A stretch of DNA of 58,434 bases from Bacteroidales bacterium (GTDB lineage: Bacteria; Bacteroidota; Bacteroidia; Bacteroidales; F082): positions 1-58,434 of the forward strand of contig JACCQN010000010.1 in NCBI GenBank assembly GCA_015709215.1, given 5' to 3'. Position 1 is the stretch's first letter; the number at the start of each line of letters is the position of its first letter. The translations under genes and the position numbers were made by a program. A model generated the notes under the pieces. It was given only the letters and a program-made list of their open reading frames with translations. It was not told the DNA's origin and did no database searches. Of the stretch, positions 44,101 through 52,157 are shown one piece after another.

Positions 44101-44994
44101 ATGGCCAATACAATCGAATCCACTTGCTCCGCCATCAAGATCACGTGCTGTTGTGCTAGCTACCCAGTCCGAGCCATTCCAATAGAAGTGACTGCTACCT
44201 GGTTCCGGCCCTTCACCTCTGTCGTTTCCTGCAGACTTAACAATAACATAATTGGGTGCATTGTGTGCAATAACATCCCATGCATTGGCATATGAATCGT
44301 AAAAGCCCCAATTGTAATCCTCTGTCTCGTTAATCGATGTGTTTCCATACCAATACCAATCCACGCCGTTTTTGTACCAACCAGTTATCAATCCATAGGA
44401 GTGCTGTGAAACTTTCAATCCGCCAGCAGCTTCAGTTGCCATTTCTGAAGCATCATCATCCCAATCATATGCTGATAAGCTGGCTGCATAGGACATTCCT
44501 TTTGCACTGTTTACTACTCCAGAAGCAATCATAGTACCTGCCACATGGGTTGCATGCCAATGTGTTGAAGCGGGGCTGTCTTTCTGAGTAACCCTGCCTG
44601 TTAGTTCCTGATGGGTACTTAAAACCGCACCCCCATCCCAGATGCCTAATGTTTGCCCGGCTCCGCTCAAATTCAATCCGGCAGCGCCACCATTGTACAA
44701 CTCATCCGAGTTGATGAGGGCAGCACCTTCGGCATTGAAAGTGGTGTAATACATGGGCATGCCGTTTTCGTCCAGACGCATCAGTTCCATAATACGGCCA
44801 TTTTCGTCTTCGGTGCGCACAGGCCAACCCTTTTCGTTAGCCACACGCACGGCTTCGGCTTTTTCGGCCTGAGATTTTTGTTTGAGCTGGGCAGCAAAAT
44901 CCTGCAAACGTGCTACTTGTTCAGGGCTTTGTGCATATGCCAGACTGAAAAATCCGACAAAAAGCAGTGCAAGCACTAGTTTTATGTGTTTCAT
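41179..44994 (-). CDS. T9SS-sorted subtilisin-like serine protease (S8 family)
   Basis: This 1271-residue secreted protease has a signal peptide ending FSLAYAQ (22) and a short prodomain. The S8 catalytic domain has D120 in LGIWDGG, H147 in HWHATHVAGTM (HATH instead of the usual HGTH), the oxyanion Asn N257 in KSAGN and the nucleophile S360 in NGTSMSGPMVSG. A jelly-roll P-domain-like region follows (about 495-620). Then come a laminin-G-like section, the module shared with the two other giant proteins (NPYPSAIDW near 953, FLEDLLTGSRIDL) and a T9SS sorting domain ending NQKVIIR. The longest frame begins at 45210, but that overlaps the upstream gene; ATG 44994 gives the proper signal peptide. 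Confidence 0.88.
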   Translation of the reverse strand: MKHIKLVLALLFVGFFSLAYAQSPEQVARLQDFAAQLKQKSQAEKAEAVRVANEKGWPVRTEDENGRIMELMRLDENGMPMYYTTFNAEGAALINSDELYNGGAAGLNLSGAGQTLGIWDGGAVLSTHQELTGRVTQKDSPASTHWHATHVAGTMIASGVVNSAKGMSYAASLSAYDWDDDASEMATEAAGGLKVSQHSYGLITGWYKNGVDWYWYGNTSINETEDYNWGFYDSYANAWDVIAHNAPNYVIVKSAGNDRGEGPEPGSSHFYWNGSDWVASTTARDLDGGASGFDCIGHRGVGKNIMTVGAVSAASAMSSFSGWGPTDDGRIKPDIVAKGVSVYSSHDDSNTAYAYSNGTSMSGPMVSGSIGLLLEHQENLHPGNQLLSSTIKGLILHTATDLGNAGPDYSFGWGLMNTQAAAEVMTANASNPIHIYEASLSDGASYSIDIKATGSEPLKATLVWTDPAGTPPAISLNPTDLMLVNDLDIRITDAGGTISSPYILDPANPANVATTGDNFRDNVEVINIASPVAGAIYTLTITHKGSLSSPQNYSLIITGNEDIEYTYLFNASDNASNYGDGWTDGSNQGTGFGNWEFLSGGNGGNYIGSTGLGNPTFGIYAGGNGETDYFTARRELGGAIPVGTSIGIQLGYTGVDIGGEIGISFFAGASFRFNIKFQGGGSEWLLNDGGSDFGTSIPWAGNTQLSIALTRGDGSNYSIQIDQGVDNYTGTDYTANSGSFAIDRIEIYSTKQGSGQNVGFNNITVVSDLNQIPTDANAVAKGIVTVDTHLTVDNLIIETGNSITVEPTKNLTVNATIDNQAGTAALLLQSDATGTASLLHHTDNVDMTIQRYLTGDVNTGNAKYHTVSVPLTAGSNPVSGLFMGSYLYRFDFAIQDYVSMGTSTTTPLEVDEGYLLYYPDANITYDFAGKANNGSFAAAVDYGVGNHYNLVPNPYPSAIDWDAASGWTKTNMNDAIYIYNTAQSSGNGEGINVVWASYINGVGANGGSRYIPAGQAFFVQTNAAAPVLEMINDVRIHNAQPFYKETQEETETLRLFAHSGDFTDEIVVRYLPESSHDFDGQYDALKFKNWSAAPNIYSLTPDKTELSINSIPYSAETYLMEIGFEWNGSGEAAIEVQGIESFGDWVTIFLEDLLTGSRIDLHDQNTYTFIHEADNDPLRFALRFMGVTGADELNNAEKDIRIWTANRMLYLSHLVDAPAHLEVFDLQGRLLYSEKLNSNSSTSVGGLPLDQVLIVRLSSNESVTNQKVIIR

Positions 44995-45037
44995 ATTGGT
45001 GGTTTTATTTGTTATGTGAAATCGATAGGCCAATAAA

Positions 45038-45283
45038 TTAGCTTTGATGGTCTTGCTGATCTTTCCACGCCCGATACACCTTTCGGCCGCCATAAGCAGC
45101 ACCCAGTGCCAATAAAATGCCCAGGCCTCCACCAATCGGTGCTCCGCCGCCTTCGCCCGCTCCCTGATTTGTACTTTCACCATGCCCGCCGGGAGGTGGT
45201 GGCGGGACACCCTGTGCCAGAAGATATGTGGAAGAAAAACTTAAACTCATCAAAAACAAGGCTGTTACGATAATTTTTTTCAT
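45038..45283 (-). CDS. Tiny membrane protein with GAPIGGG-helix-basic tail (copy 3)
   Basis: This 81-residue member of the same family has a signal peptide (to TYLLAQG), the proline run VPPPPPGGHGESTNQGAGEG, the motif GAPIGGG, helix LGILLALGAAYG and tail GRKVYRAWKDQQDHQS. The open frame starts at 45343, but ATG 45283 gives the signal peptide and avoids overlap with the upstream gene. It lies 19 bp after the 956-residue T9SS protein gene and 43 bp before the subtilase gene, with no terminator on either side, so genes 48173 to 40930 are probably one transcript. Confidence 0.8.
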   Translation of the reverse strand: MKKIIVTALFLMSLSFSSTYLLAQGVPPPPPGGHGESTNQGAGEGGGAPIGGGLGILLALGAAYGGRKVYRAWKDQQDHQS

Positions 45284-45302
45284 GGTTTGTATCTTTTTAT
45301 GG

Positions 45303-48173
45303 TTATTGTACATTGATTTTTGCGGCACGACTTTCGCTGGCATTGTTGAGCCTTACGATATACACACCGGCAGGCAGATCCAATGGCAGCGACTGCAAAC
45401 CACCACTATTCAGCGACTGCTCAGCTACCAAACGACCCTGCAGGTCGTAAATGGCCAGCTGTGCCTGCTCCAGACTGTTATTTACATACAAGCGGTTGTC
45501 CACCATATACGCCTGCAAAGTGGGTGCCTGCTCCTGCTCGCCTATGCCTACCACACCAAAGTGAAGGAGGAAACGGTTGGGGTTGTCGCTGGTTGAAGCC
45601 GAATAACTATAACTTCCATCATTTGTTAAGCTATGTCTTATTCCGGTTAGCAGATCCTCAAGATAAATAACCTTGTCAGCAAAATCAGCGCCTTGTTCAT
45701 TCAGACTGATTTCATAATTACCATTTGCGGGAACAGTAATTCCCATAACTATCGGTTCTTCTATCTGAATTGAAGGTATGGTATTGATGGCAAGTTGTCT
45801 ACCGTCTTTGGAAATGGTGTAGAAATTTGGCATATTGGCATTGTTGCTATAGAATTTAATAGCATCCATGCGGTCCCTGTCAAAGCTTGCAGTCTCGTTT
45901 ATATTTATTGTAGCAAGATCATAATAGCTGCCATTCGATACTTTTAGCTTTAAACCAGAAAAGTTTGTGGGCGCTTTCGTAAAAGTTCCACCATGGGCCC
46001 GCATGGCATTTGTGAATGTGAAATCAGATGAACCAGCTACATCTTTAATTACAAAGAATCCTTGATGTGGAGCAATAAAGGCATCAGCAACTGAACCATC
46101 AACTAATGCATAACCTTCGTAGGTTTCTCCTACATTACTTACTCTGTCATAAACATAAGCATAATTATCACTAAAGAGGCTGCGGTCTGCATCATTCCAG
46201 TCGATGCCAGATGGGTAAGGATTACCAATAAGATTGGCACCTGCATAATCACCTGATCCGTTTTTAGTTACTGCAATTACAACATTGCCATTGTTTAAGT
46301 AATTTGCTTCTCCATCCCCAAATGTTTTGGTTTGGTTAGCAGCTTCAAAAGACACTAAATAACCTTGGCCGGGAGTAAAGTTTGTAATATTGTTTGCACC
46401 AACCTTTTGGTTTAACCATGTAGCAGATGATTCCTGATAAGCATAAAAATCATAACCATGTCCGCCCTCATAACTTCCTGTTGGAGTCCAATTATCAACA
46501 TCAATAATCACTTGATTATCTACAGGAGAAGATACTAACCTCCAAGTTTCAGACTCACTCATGTAGCGCTGCACCGTAGCTACAACATTATCAGAATTAT
46601 GTTTTAAAGATCCAGTGCCATTTACATCCGATTTTATGACCAAACCCGTAGCTCCTGCATTGTTGGTAAGGTTGCCGGTAACAGTGAGAGATTTGCCGGG
46701 TTCAATTGATAAAGAAGTACTTGCATTTACTGTTAAATCATTTGCAACAGTTATTAATTCTGCACCATTTATCGAAACACCTGCACTATTAGCTATAGTA
46801 ACATAGCCAAAGGAAGTAGGTCCTGTGCCCTTAATTTCTTGACTAGTAGTACCATTAAAAGTCACAAGTCTTGAATTTGAATTAAAGGTGCCTCCATTGT
46901 TAATAAAATCTCCTTTGATAAACAAATCAGCTCCTATAGTCTCTGATAGACTAAATATTTTTCCGGAGGCGATGGTTAAAGTGCCATTCATCGTGTGATC
47001 CTGATTCCCTGAAAAATGCACTTGTGTTGATGAGCTAATATCAACATTATAAGGAACTCCTGCCCCTGATGTCTGATCAGCATACCATTCTGATGAAATT
47101 CCGTAATCCGTTCCTGTGTTATATCTTAATATTGATCCAGTTTCATAAGTAGGTGCTTTTGTGTTAACATAACCGCTAGCGTTTATTTGTAAAACACCTG
47201 CTACAGTTGAGTTATCACCAAAATTCACTCCCCCGGAAATATCCACATCATTAAAAGCCACAGTACCTGAAACCGTGCCTGCTCCGTCAAAACTAACTTT
47301 GCCATTGCCAGCTGTGAAAGTGCCGTTATTAGTTAAAGTTCCTTCAGAAGCAATTGATAGAGTGTAATTATTAAGGATTAAGGTTCCCCCTAATAATATT
47401 GTCACATAGGGCGCAGAATAGTTATCTGATAAAGTTGCTGTGTAGGTATTCGGGATTGTGTGTTTACTGTTAAAATCTAATGAATTTAAAAAAAGATTCC
47501 TTTCACCAGATCCACCATCATTATTTGTTCCTGCACTAACATTGTAGAAACGAATATTTGTTATAACTCCAGACGCGATATCAGAAATTGTTCCATTTTG
47601 ACTTGCAGTCAAGCCTCCAGATCTATCTGCTGTCCACGAGATAGAGTTTTCGTTTTGTATAAATGTGAAAGTAATTACCGTATTTGCATCATAGGTGTTT
47701 GTAAATAGATCAGTTCCAGCTAAATTATACCTATCGCTTCCAACATTAAAATTTACGATCGAAGCATTAGAATTATCTCTCAAATCAAACCCCTTGGCAC
47801 CGTCTCTAAAATTAACTCCAACTTTTACTGTGAATGAGTCTCCTATTTGCATTGATTTTGGAAAGTTGACCGAAGCTCCTGCTGTCGCATCATTTCCCGA
47901 ATTTGCAAATAGAACAAAACTATCACTATTTACATCTAAATCAGCAGAGAATGAGCCGATAAATCTTCCAGAAAATCCTCCATTAGGAGTACTATTGTCA
48001 AATGACCAATTACTGAAACCATCTCCTTGATTGTCTACTACCCAATTATCAGAGTAATTGTTAGCATTATCTTGTCCAATTGTGGTTTCAGTTGTGCCTA
48101 GTGTATAGACTTGTCCGAATCCAATTCTCAGTATTAAGAGGAAAAAAATTGATATTGTAAATACCTTCTTCAT
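45303..48173 (-). CDS. T9SS protein with beta-helix-like region and shared GNPYPS-type module
   Basis: This 956-residue secreted protein has a signal peptide ending ILRIGFGQ, then a laminin-G-like domain (about 30-235). A repetitive Asn/Gly/Ser-rich segment (about 235-480, with LTNNGTFTAGNGKVSFDG, FINNGGTFNSNSRLVTFNG) looks like an adhesin-type beta-helix. The module shared with two other giant proteins starts about residue 500 (LTNNAGATGLVIKSDVNG) and includes LIGNPYPSGIDW near 649 and YLEDLLTGIRHSL. A T9SS sorting domain covers about 885-956 (ending RAAKINVQ). It is most likely a surface-attached structural or adhesive protein and is the first gene of the probable four-gene transcript. Confidence 0.82.
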   Translation of the reverse strand: MKKVFTISIFFLLILRIGFGQVYTLGTTETTIGQDNANNYSDNWVVDNQGDGFSNWSFDNSTPNGGFSGRFIGSFSADLDVNSDSFVLFANSGNDATAGASVNFPKSMQIGDSFTVKVGVNFRDGAKGFDLRDNSNASIVNFNVGSDRYNLAGTDLFTNTYDANTVITFTFIQNENSISWTADRSGGLTASQNGTISDIASGVITNIRFYNVSAGTNNDGGSGERNLFLNSLDFNSKHTIPNTYTATLSDNYSAPYVTILLGGTLILNNYTLSIASEGTLTNNGTFTAGNGKVSFDGAGTVSGTVAFNDVDISGGVNFGDNSTVAGVLQINASGYVNTKAPTYETGSILRYNTGTDYGISSEWYADQTSGAGVPYNVDISSSTQVHFSGNQDHTMNGTLTIASGKIFSLSETIGADLFIKGDFINNGGTFNSNSRLVTFNGTTSQEIKGTGPTSFGYVTIANSAGVSINGAELITVANDLTVNASTSLSIEPGKSLTVTGNLTNNAGATGLVIKSDVNGTGSLKHNSDNVVATVQRYMSESETWRLVSSPVDNQVIIDVDNWTPTGSYEGGHGYDFYAYQESSATWLNQKVGANNITNFTPGQGYLVSFEAANQTKTFGDGEANYLNNGNVVIAVTKNGSGDYAGANLIGNPYPSGIDWNDADRSLFSDNYAYVYDRVSNVGETYEGYALVDGSVADAFIAPHQGFFVIKDVAGSSDFTFTNAMRAHGGTFTKAPTNFSGLKLKVSNGSYYDLATININETASFDRDRMDAIKFYSNNANMPNFYTISKDGRQLAINTIPSIQIEEPIVMGITVPANGNYEISLNEQGADFADKVIYLEDLLTGIRHSLTNDGSYSYSASTSDNPNRFLLHFGVVGIGEQEQAPTLQAYMVDNRLYVNNSLEQAQLAIYDLQGRLVAEQSLNSGGLQSLPLDLPAGVYIVRLNNASESRAAKINVQ

Positions 48174-48276
48174 AACCCAAATTTTTAAATTGTTTATTAA
48201 ATTCTTTTTTTTCTGCGACTAAAATAGAAATATTCTAAATATATAACTGTTAAAAACTAAATATTTTTCCTGTTAA

Positions 48277-51200
48277 TTACCTAACAATCAGTTTGTCGGT
48301 AAGCACTTGCCGGCCATTCAACTGCATCAACACATAGGTGCCGGGGCTGAGGTGGCGTATCGGTATCTGCACGGATTCCGCTTCGGCTATGCGTTCCAGC
48401 AGTAGTTGTCCTTGCAGGTTGTAGAGGCGAAGAGTGCTTCCGGCGGCCTTTTCAATCCTTATCCATTCCTCTGCGGGATTGGGATAAAATTGTATGCCGC
48501 GTTTTGCTGCCTGTTCGTCCACACTGCTCAGGTCGCGCTCCAGTTCAAAAGTGAGCTGCAGGTTCTGGCTCAGACTGCCGCTACTGCTCTGGCTCAGCCA
48601 GCCAAACTTCTCGGCAGTGATGGTGTAGGCTTCGTTCATGGCCAAAAAGTCCGCTTCGCCCTCAGTATTGGTCTGGCGCACCACGGCGCTGTTGTAGCGG
48701 ATATTCACCTCTTCAAGCGGTAATCCGGTTTCCTTGTCTAATACCGTTACGCTCACAGCATGCCAGGGCAGGGGCATAGGCTCGGAGGTGAACACATAGT
48801 AGTCGCCGGGACCAAAGTTGAGGTTCATATTCACATCATTCACCACCAATTCTTCGCCGGTAAAATAGTTGTACCAGCTACCGGTTTTGGTAAAGCCGGG
48901 GCTCATCTCAAGGCTGCTCACGCCCATATTGGCAGCTACTACTACATCCATACTGCTGTGCGTAAGCCAGATACGTTTGCCATCGCCTTGCAGGCTTTTA
49001 CTAAAGCTGCCCATGCGGAAGGCATCGCTCTTGCGTAGGTTTGCCATGGCGCCCAGCACACGGCTCAGCTGCTCGCGGGCAGGCTCGTACAGGTAGTCCC
49101 AGCGGGGCGGTTTGGGCGCCAGGCGGTCGTCGCCGTAAAAGATGCTGTAGTCGTAGCCCACTTCCTGAAACTGCCACAGCATCTTGGGGCCGGGCACGCT
49201 GAGGAAGAGCACCAGCGCCTGCTCCTGGTGGCGGATGGCCGTGAGGGTGTCCTTGAGGTCGTAATCACCGCTGCTGTTGCCGTATTGCAAGGCCTCGGAC
49301 ATCATGCGTTCCTCGTCGTGGTTTTCCATATAGTCGATCAGGTTGGGGTAGTTCCAGCCGCGCTCGCCATGGTAGGCCCACGAAAAGTCGGAGGCATCGC
49401 TCCAGCCCATCGCCAGCTGCTTGTAGGTGTTGTGCATCCCGCTCCAAAGGAGCATGCCGCTATTGGCCAGCACGGTTTCTTCGGCATTGTCGGCAAAGTG
49501 TTCCAGAATCACATAGGCATTGGGGTTCACGGATTTGATATGGTCATAATAATCGGTGAGTATGTTGATGCGGCTCTGATCGTACGCACTCCATGCGCCT
49601 ACATCTTCGCCGCTCCAGGTTTGCGTAAGGCCTTTCGAAAGGTCGATCCGGAAGCCGTCCACCTTGAATTCGGTGAGCCAGTGGGCGAAAACTTCTTTGA
49701 AGAATTCGCATGTGGCAGTGCTTTCGTGGTTAAAGTCGTAGCCCACGCTAAAAGGGTGTGTAGCCTGCGGATTAAACCAGGGATTTTGTACCGAAGGCTG
49801 CCCGTGATCACCGGCATCGGGATTAAAGTACATTTGCACCATCGGGCTTTGCCCAAAGGCATGGTTGGGCACAATATCCAGTATCACAGCCATATCGCGT
49901 TCATGGGCGGCATCCACAAAGGCTTTGTAGGCGGCCTTGGTGCCATAGTATTTGTCGGTGGCAAAGAAGAAGTTGGGTGCATAACCCCAGCTTTCGTTGC
50001 CATCGAACTCTATCACCGGCATCAGCTGCACGGCATTCACGCCCAGTGTTTTCAGGTAGTCGAGCTTGTCGGTGGCTGCTTTAATATTTTGTGCCTCATC
50101 AAAATCGCGCAGCAGCAGCTCGTAAACAATCAGATCGCTTTGTGTTTCATTGACGGCAGGCGGCGTAAAGTCGGTTACCTGCCAGTCATATGCCGGCTGG
50201 TTGGTTTGGAATACACTTACTACACCAATGGTCTTATCAAAGGGATAGGTCTTCAGGTTGGGATAGGTCGCTGTGGGTATCCAGCGGTCGTTCCAGGGGT
50301 CGAGTATTTTTTCTGACCAGGCATCTGCCAGTTTCATTTGGCCGTCGATATAATACTGGTAGGCATATTCCTTGCCGCTGGTGAGTCCATCAAGCACCAC
50401 CCAGTAATGCTTTCCGTCAGGCGTGCGCTTCATATAGTTTTGGTCGTTGGGCAGCCAGTTGCTGTATTCGCCAATAGCGAAGGCAAACTGCTTAAGTCCG
50501 GCAGGGTCGGGGAGGACAAGGGCAACAGAGGTGTTGCTCAGGTAGTTCACACCGTTTTTATAGTCTTCGGGCAGTTCTTCCACTTGCACGGGCGGACGGA
50601 GGTATATCTGCACCGAATCGCGCACGCTGGCACTGCCATCGGTTGCCACGGCCCGCAGCCAATGTGTGCCGGGCTCCAGCTCTTGCAGCAGCAGCGGGAA
50701 AGAGATGCTGCTGGCGTTTTCCTGCCCGAGGAGCTCATTGTCCACATAGAGGCTGATGCTGGTATTTTCCATGGCTTCCACGCATACAGGCAGCACGCTG
50801 TTGGGGCTCACCAGGGGTTCCTTGCGGTTGGGACTGATGATCTTCACCTGTAGCGAGAGGGGATAAACGTCGATAAATATGTCGGAGCCGTCCGCATTTT
50901 TCTGCTCGGGATAATAGCCTTCGGGTGTTTCTTCGCCTCCGCGGAAAACGAAAGCCAGGCGCTCAACAGCTTCTGAAGCCGGTACTCCGTAATAACTTTC
51001 TATATCATTGATCGTAAGGCTGTAAAGGTTGTCTTCGAGGCGTTCCATTTTGGTTTCCGGTGTGTTTTCGCCCCATTCCGTCTTCACATATTTCCAGTCG
51101 GAAGAATTGGTGCTCTCGCTGGTGATCAGTCCGGTATGCACATACACATCGCCTTCGTAGTCGAATAAACCACCATTGCCATAAGCGGCATTAAAGAAGA

Positions 51201-52059
51201 TAGTCACCGGTTGCGACATCAGCGGGAAGGCGGGTTCGGTGCTTACCAGACTTTCATAGCCGCCACAATCAAAGGTTTGGTCAACGATATAGCTGAAGTT
51301 GGCACCGCCATTGTTGTTGAGTCGCAGTGTATAAAAATCAGGGTCGGAAGCAGGATCATCGAGCACCGAGCTGAACACATAATACTGCACTTCGGTCTGA
51401 CTGGCTTGTCCGGGGATAGTGGCACTAGCCTGTGTGCCATTGACGCTCAGATTGAGCAAGGAGGCGCTGGCCCAGTCGTCGGTGCTGTAGCGCAGAAAGA
51501 ATTTCTCGCTGGACGAAGGCACGCCTGAGAGGGTGGCGCTGATGGTTACCGGCTGCTGGGCAGTCACGAGCACAGGCTCCTGCAACAGCTCAACGAAGCT
51601 CACCGGCTCGGCAGCCGTTTCCATGAAGATGGCGGTGGTGTTTTCGTAACCGTTGTCGCGCCATACCACGGTGTACCAGTAGTTTTGCTGCAAAACGATG
51701 TTGTTATCGGGATCGGAAGGTGTGCCATAAGTGAAGTTGCTTTCGCTGTTCGGACTCACGCTTTCGTTGCCAGCCCATTGATTGCCCCAGGGATCGCCGA
51801 AGGAAGTACTGACAAACTTAAACTGCTGGGCTCCGCTTTGGCCGGTATGCTGGAAGCTGGTAGTCCAGCGTGCAGTTCCTCCGGCAACTTTTTGCAGCTC
51901 GAAAGGCCCGCCCATATTGGGAGTGTTGTTCCATTCGTTCCAGCTGCCAGGCATGCGCAGACCATCGGGTTCGTAGATCTGTCCCTGGAGCGAAAAACTC
52001 AGGATAAAGATCAACATACTGAGCAGGTAGCTGGCTTTCTTGATGTTAAAGATATTCAT
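48277..52059 (-). CDS. T9SS-sorted GH13 alpha-amylase family glycoside hydrolase
   Basis: This 1260-residue secreted enzyme has a signal peptide (to about 26, LQGQ) and an N-terminal GSWNEWNN module (about 30-150) also found in the next gene. Two further beta-sandwich modules and a CBM48-like domain (about 510-600) precede the GH13 barrel (about 640-1010). The three GH13 catalytic carboxylates are visible: nucleophile D806 in GFRIDLSKG, acid/base E853 in ILEHF and D915 in MENHDEER. A carboxypeptidase-regulatory-like domain and a T9SS sorting domain (about 1185-1260, ending TDKLIVR) close it. It should cut alpha-glucans such as starch or glycogen at the cell surface. The gene is strikingly GC-rich around the barrel compared with its neighbours. 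Confidence 0.9.
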   Translation of the reverse strand: MNIFNIKKASYLLSMLIFILSFSLQGQIYEPDGLRMPGSWNEWNNTPNMGGPFELQKVAGGTARWTTSFQHTGQSGAQQFKFVSTSFGDPWGNQWAGNESVSPNSESNFTYGTPSDPDNNIVLQQNYWYTVVWRDNGYENTTAIFMETAAEPVSFVELLQEPVLVTAQQPVTISATLSGVPSSSEKFFLRYSTDDWASASLLNLSVNGTQASATIPGQASQTEVQYYVFSSVLDDPASDPDFYTLRLNNNGGANFSYIVDQTFDCGGYESLVSTEPAFPLMSQPVTIFFNAAYGNGGLFDYEGDVYVHTGLITSESTNSSDWKYVKTEWGENTPETKMERLEDNLYSLTINDIESYYGVPASEAVERLAFVFRGGEETPEGYYPEQKNADGSDIFIDVYPLSLQVKIISPNRKEPLVSPNSVLPVCVEAMENTSISLYVDNELLGQENASSISFPLLLQELEPGTHWLRAVATDGSASVRDSVQIYLRPPVQVEELPEDYKNGVNYLSNTSVALVLPDPAGLKQFAFAIGEYSNWLPNDQNYMKRTPDGKHYWVVLDGLTSGKEYAYQYYIDGQMKLADAWSEKILDPWNDRWIPTATYPNLKTYPFDKTIGVVSVFQTNQPAYDWQVTDFTPPAVNETQSDLIVYELLLRDFDEAQNIKAATDKLDYLKTLGVNAVQLMPVIEFDGNESWGYAPNFFFATDKYYGTKAAYKAFVDAAHERDMAVILDIVPNHAFGQSPMVQMYFNPDAGDHGQPSVQNPWFNPQATHPFSVGYDFNHESTATCEFFKEVFAHWLTEFKVDGFRIDLSKGLTQTWSGEDVGAWSAYDQSRINILTDYYDHIKSVNPNAYVILEHFADNAEETVLANSGMLLWSGMHNTYKQLAMGWSDASDFSWAYHGERGWNYPNLIDYMENHDEERMMSEALQYGNSSGDYDLKDTLTAIRHQEQALVLFLSVPGPKMLWQFQEVGYDYSIFYGDDRLAPKPPRWDYLYEPAREQLSRVLGAMANLRKSDAFRMGSFSKSLQGDGKRIWLTHSSMDVVVAANMGVSSLEMSPGFTKTGSWYNYFTGEELVVNDVNMNLNFGPGDYYVFTSEPMPLPWHAVSVTVLDKETGLPLEEVNIRYNSAVVRQTNTEGEADFLAMNEAYTITAEKFGWLSQSSSGSLSQNLQLTFELERDLSSVDEQAAKRGIQFYPNPAEEWIRIEKAAGSTLRLYNLQGQLLLERIAEAESVQIPIRHLSPGTYVLMQLNGRQVLTDKLIVR

Positions 52060-52099
52060 AGGTGTTTTGCTTAGCTGATGATGAAAGGCATTACAGCTG

Positions 52100-52135
52100 C
52101 TGAGCCATTTTGGATTATAATCGTTGCCGGCTCAG
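52100..52135. repeat. Inverted repeat in the gap before the amylase gene
   Basis: CTGAGCC (52100-52106) and GGCTCAG (52129-52135) are exact reverse complements, with further partial pairing (AGCTG/CGCTGC) outside and a 22-nt AT-rich loop. No T-run follows. It lies between the stop of the repeat-protein gene and the amylase start and may attenuate or protect the transcript. Confidence 0.4.
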
Positions 52136-52157
52136 CGCTGCTCTGCTTTCTAAGATT

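Noticed and set aside
49228-50316. A 362-codon open frame on the plus strand opposite the amylase gene
   Set aside because: It is antisense to a gene with intact GH13 catalytic motifs. The product has no recognisable motif, and the frame is explained by high G+C and codon bias of the true gene.
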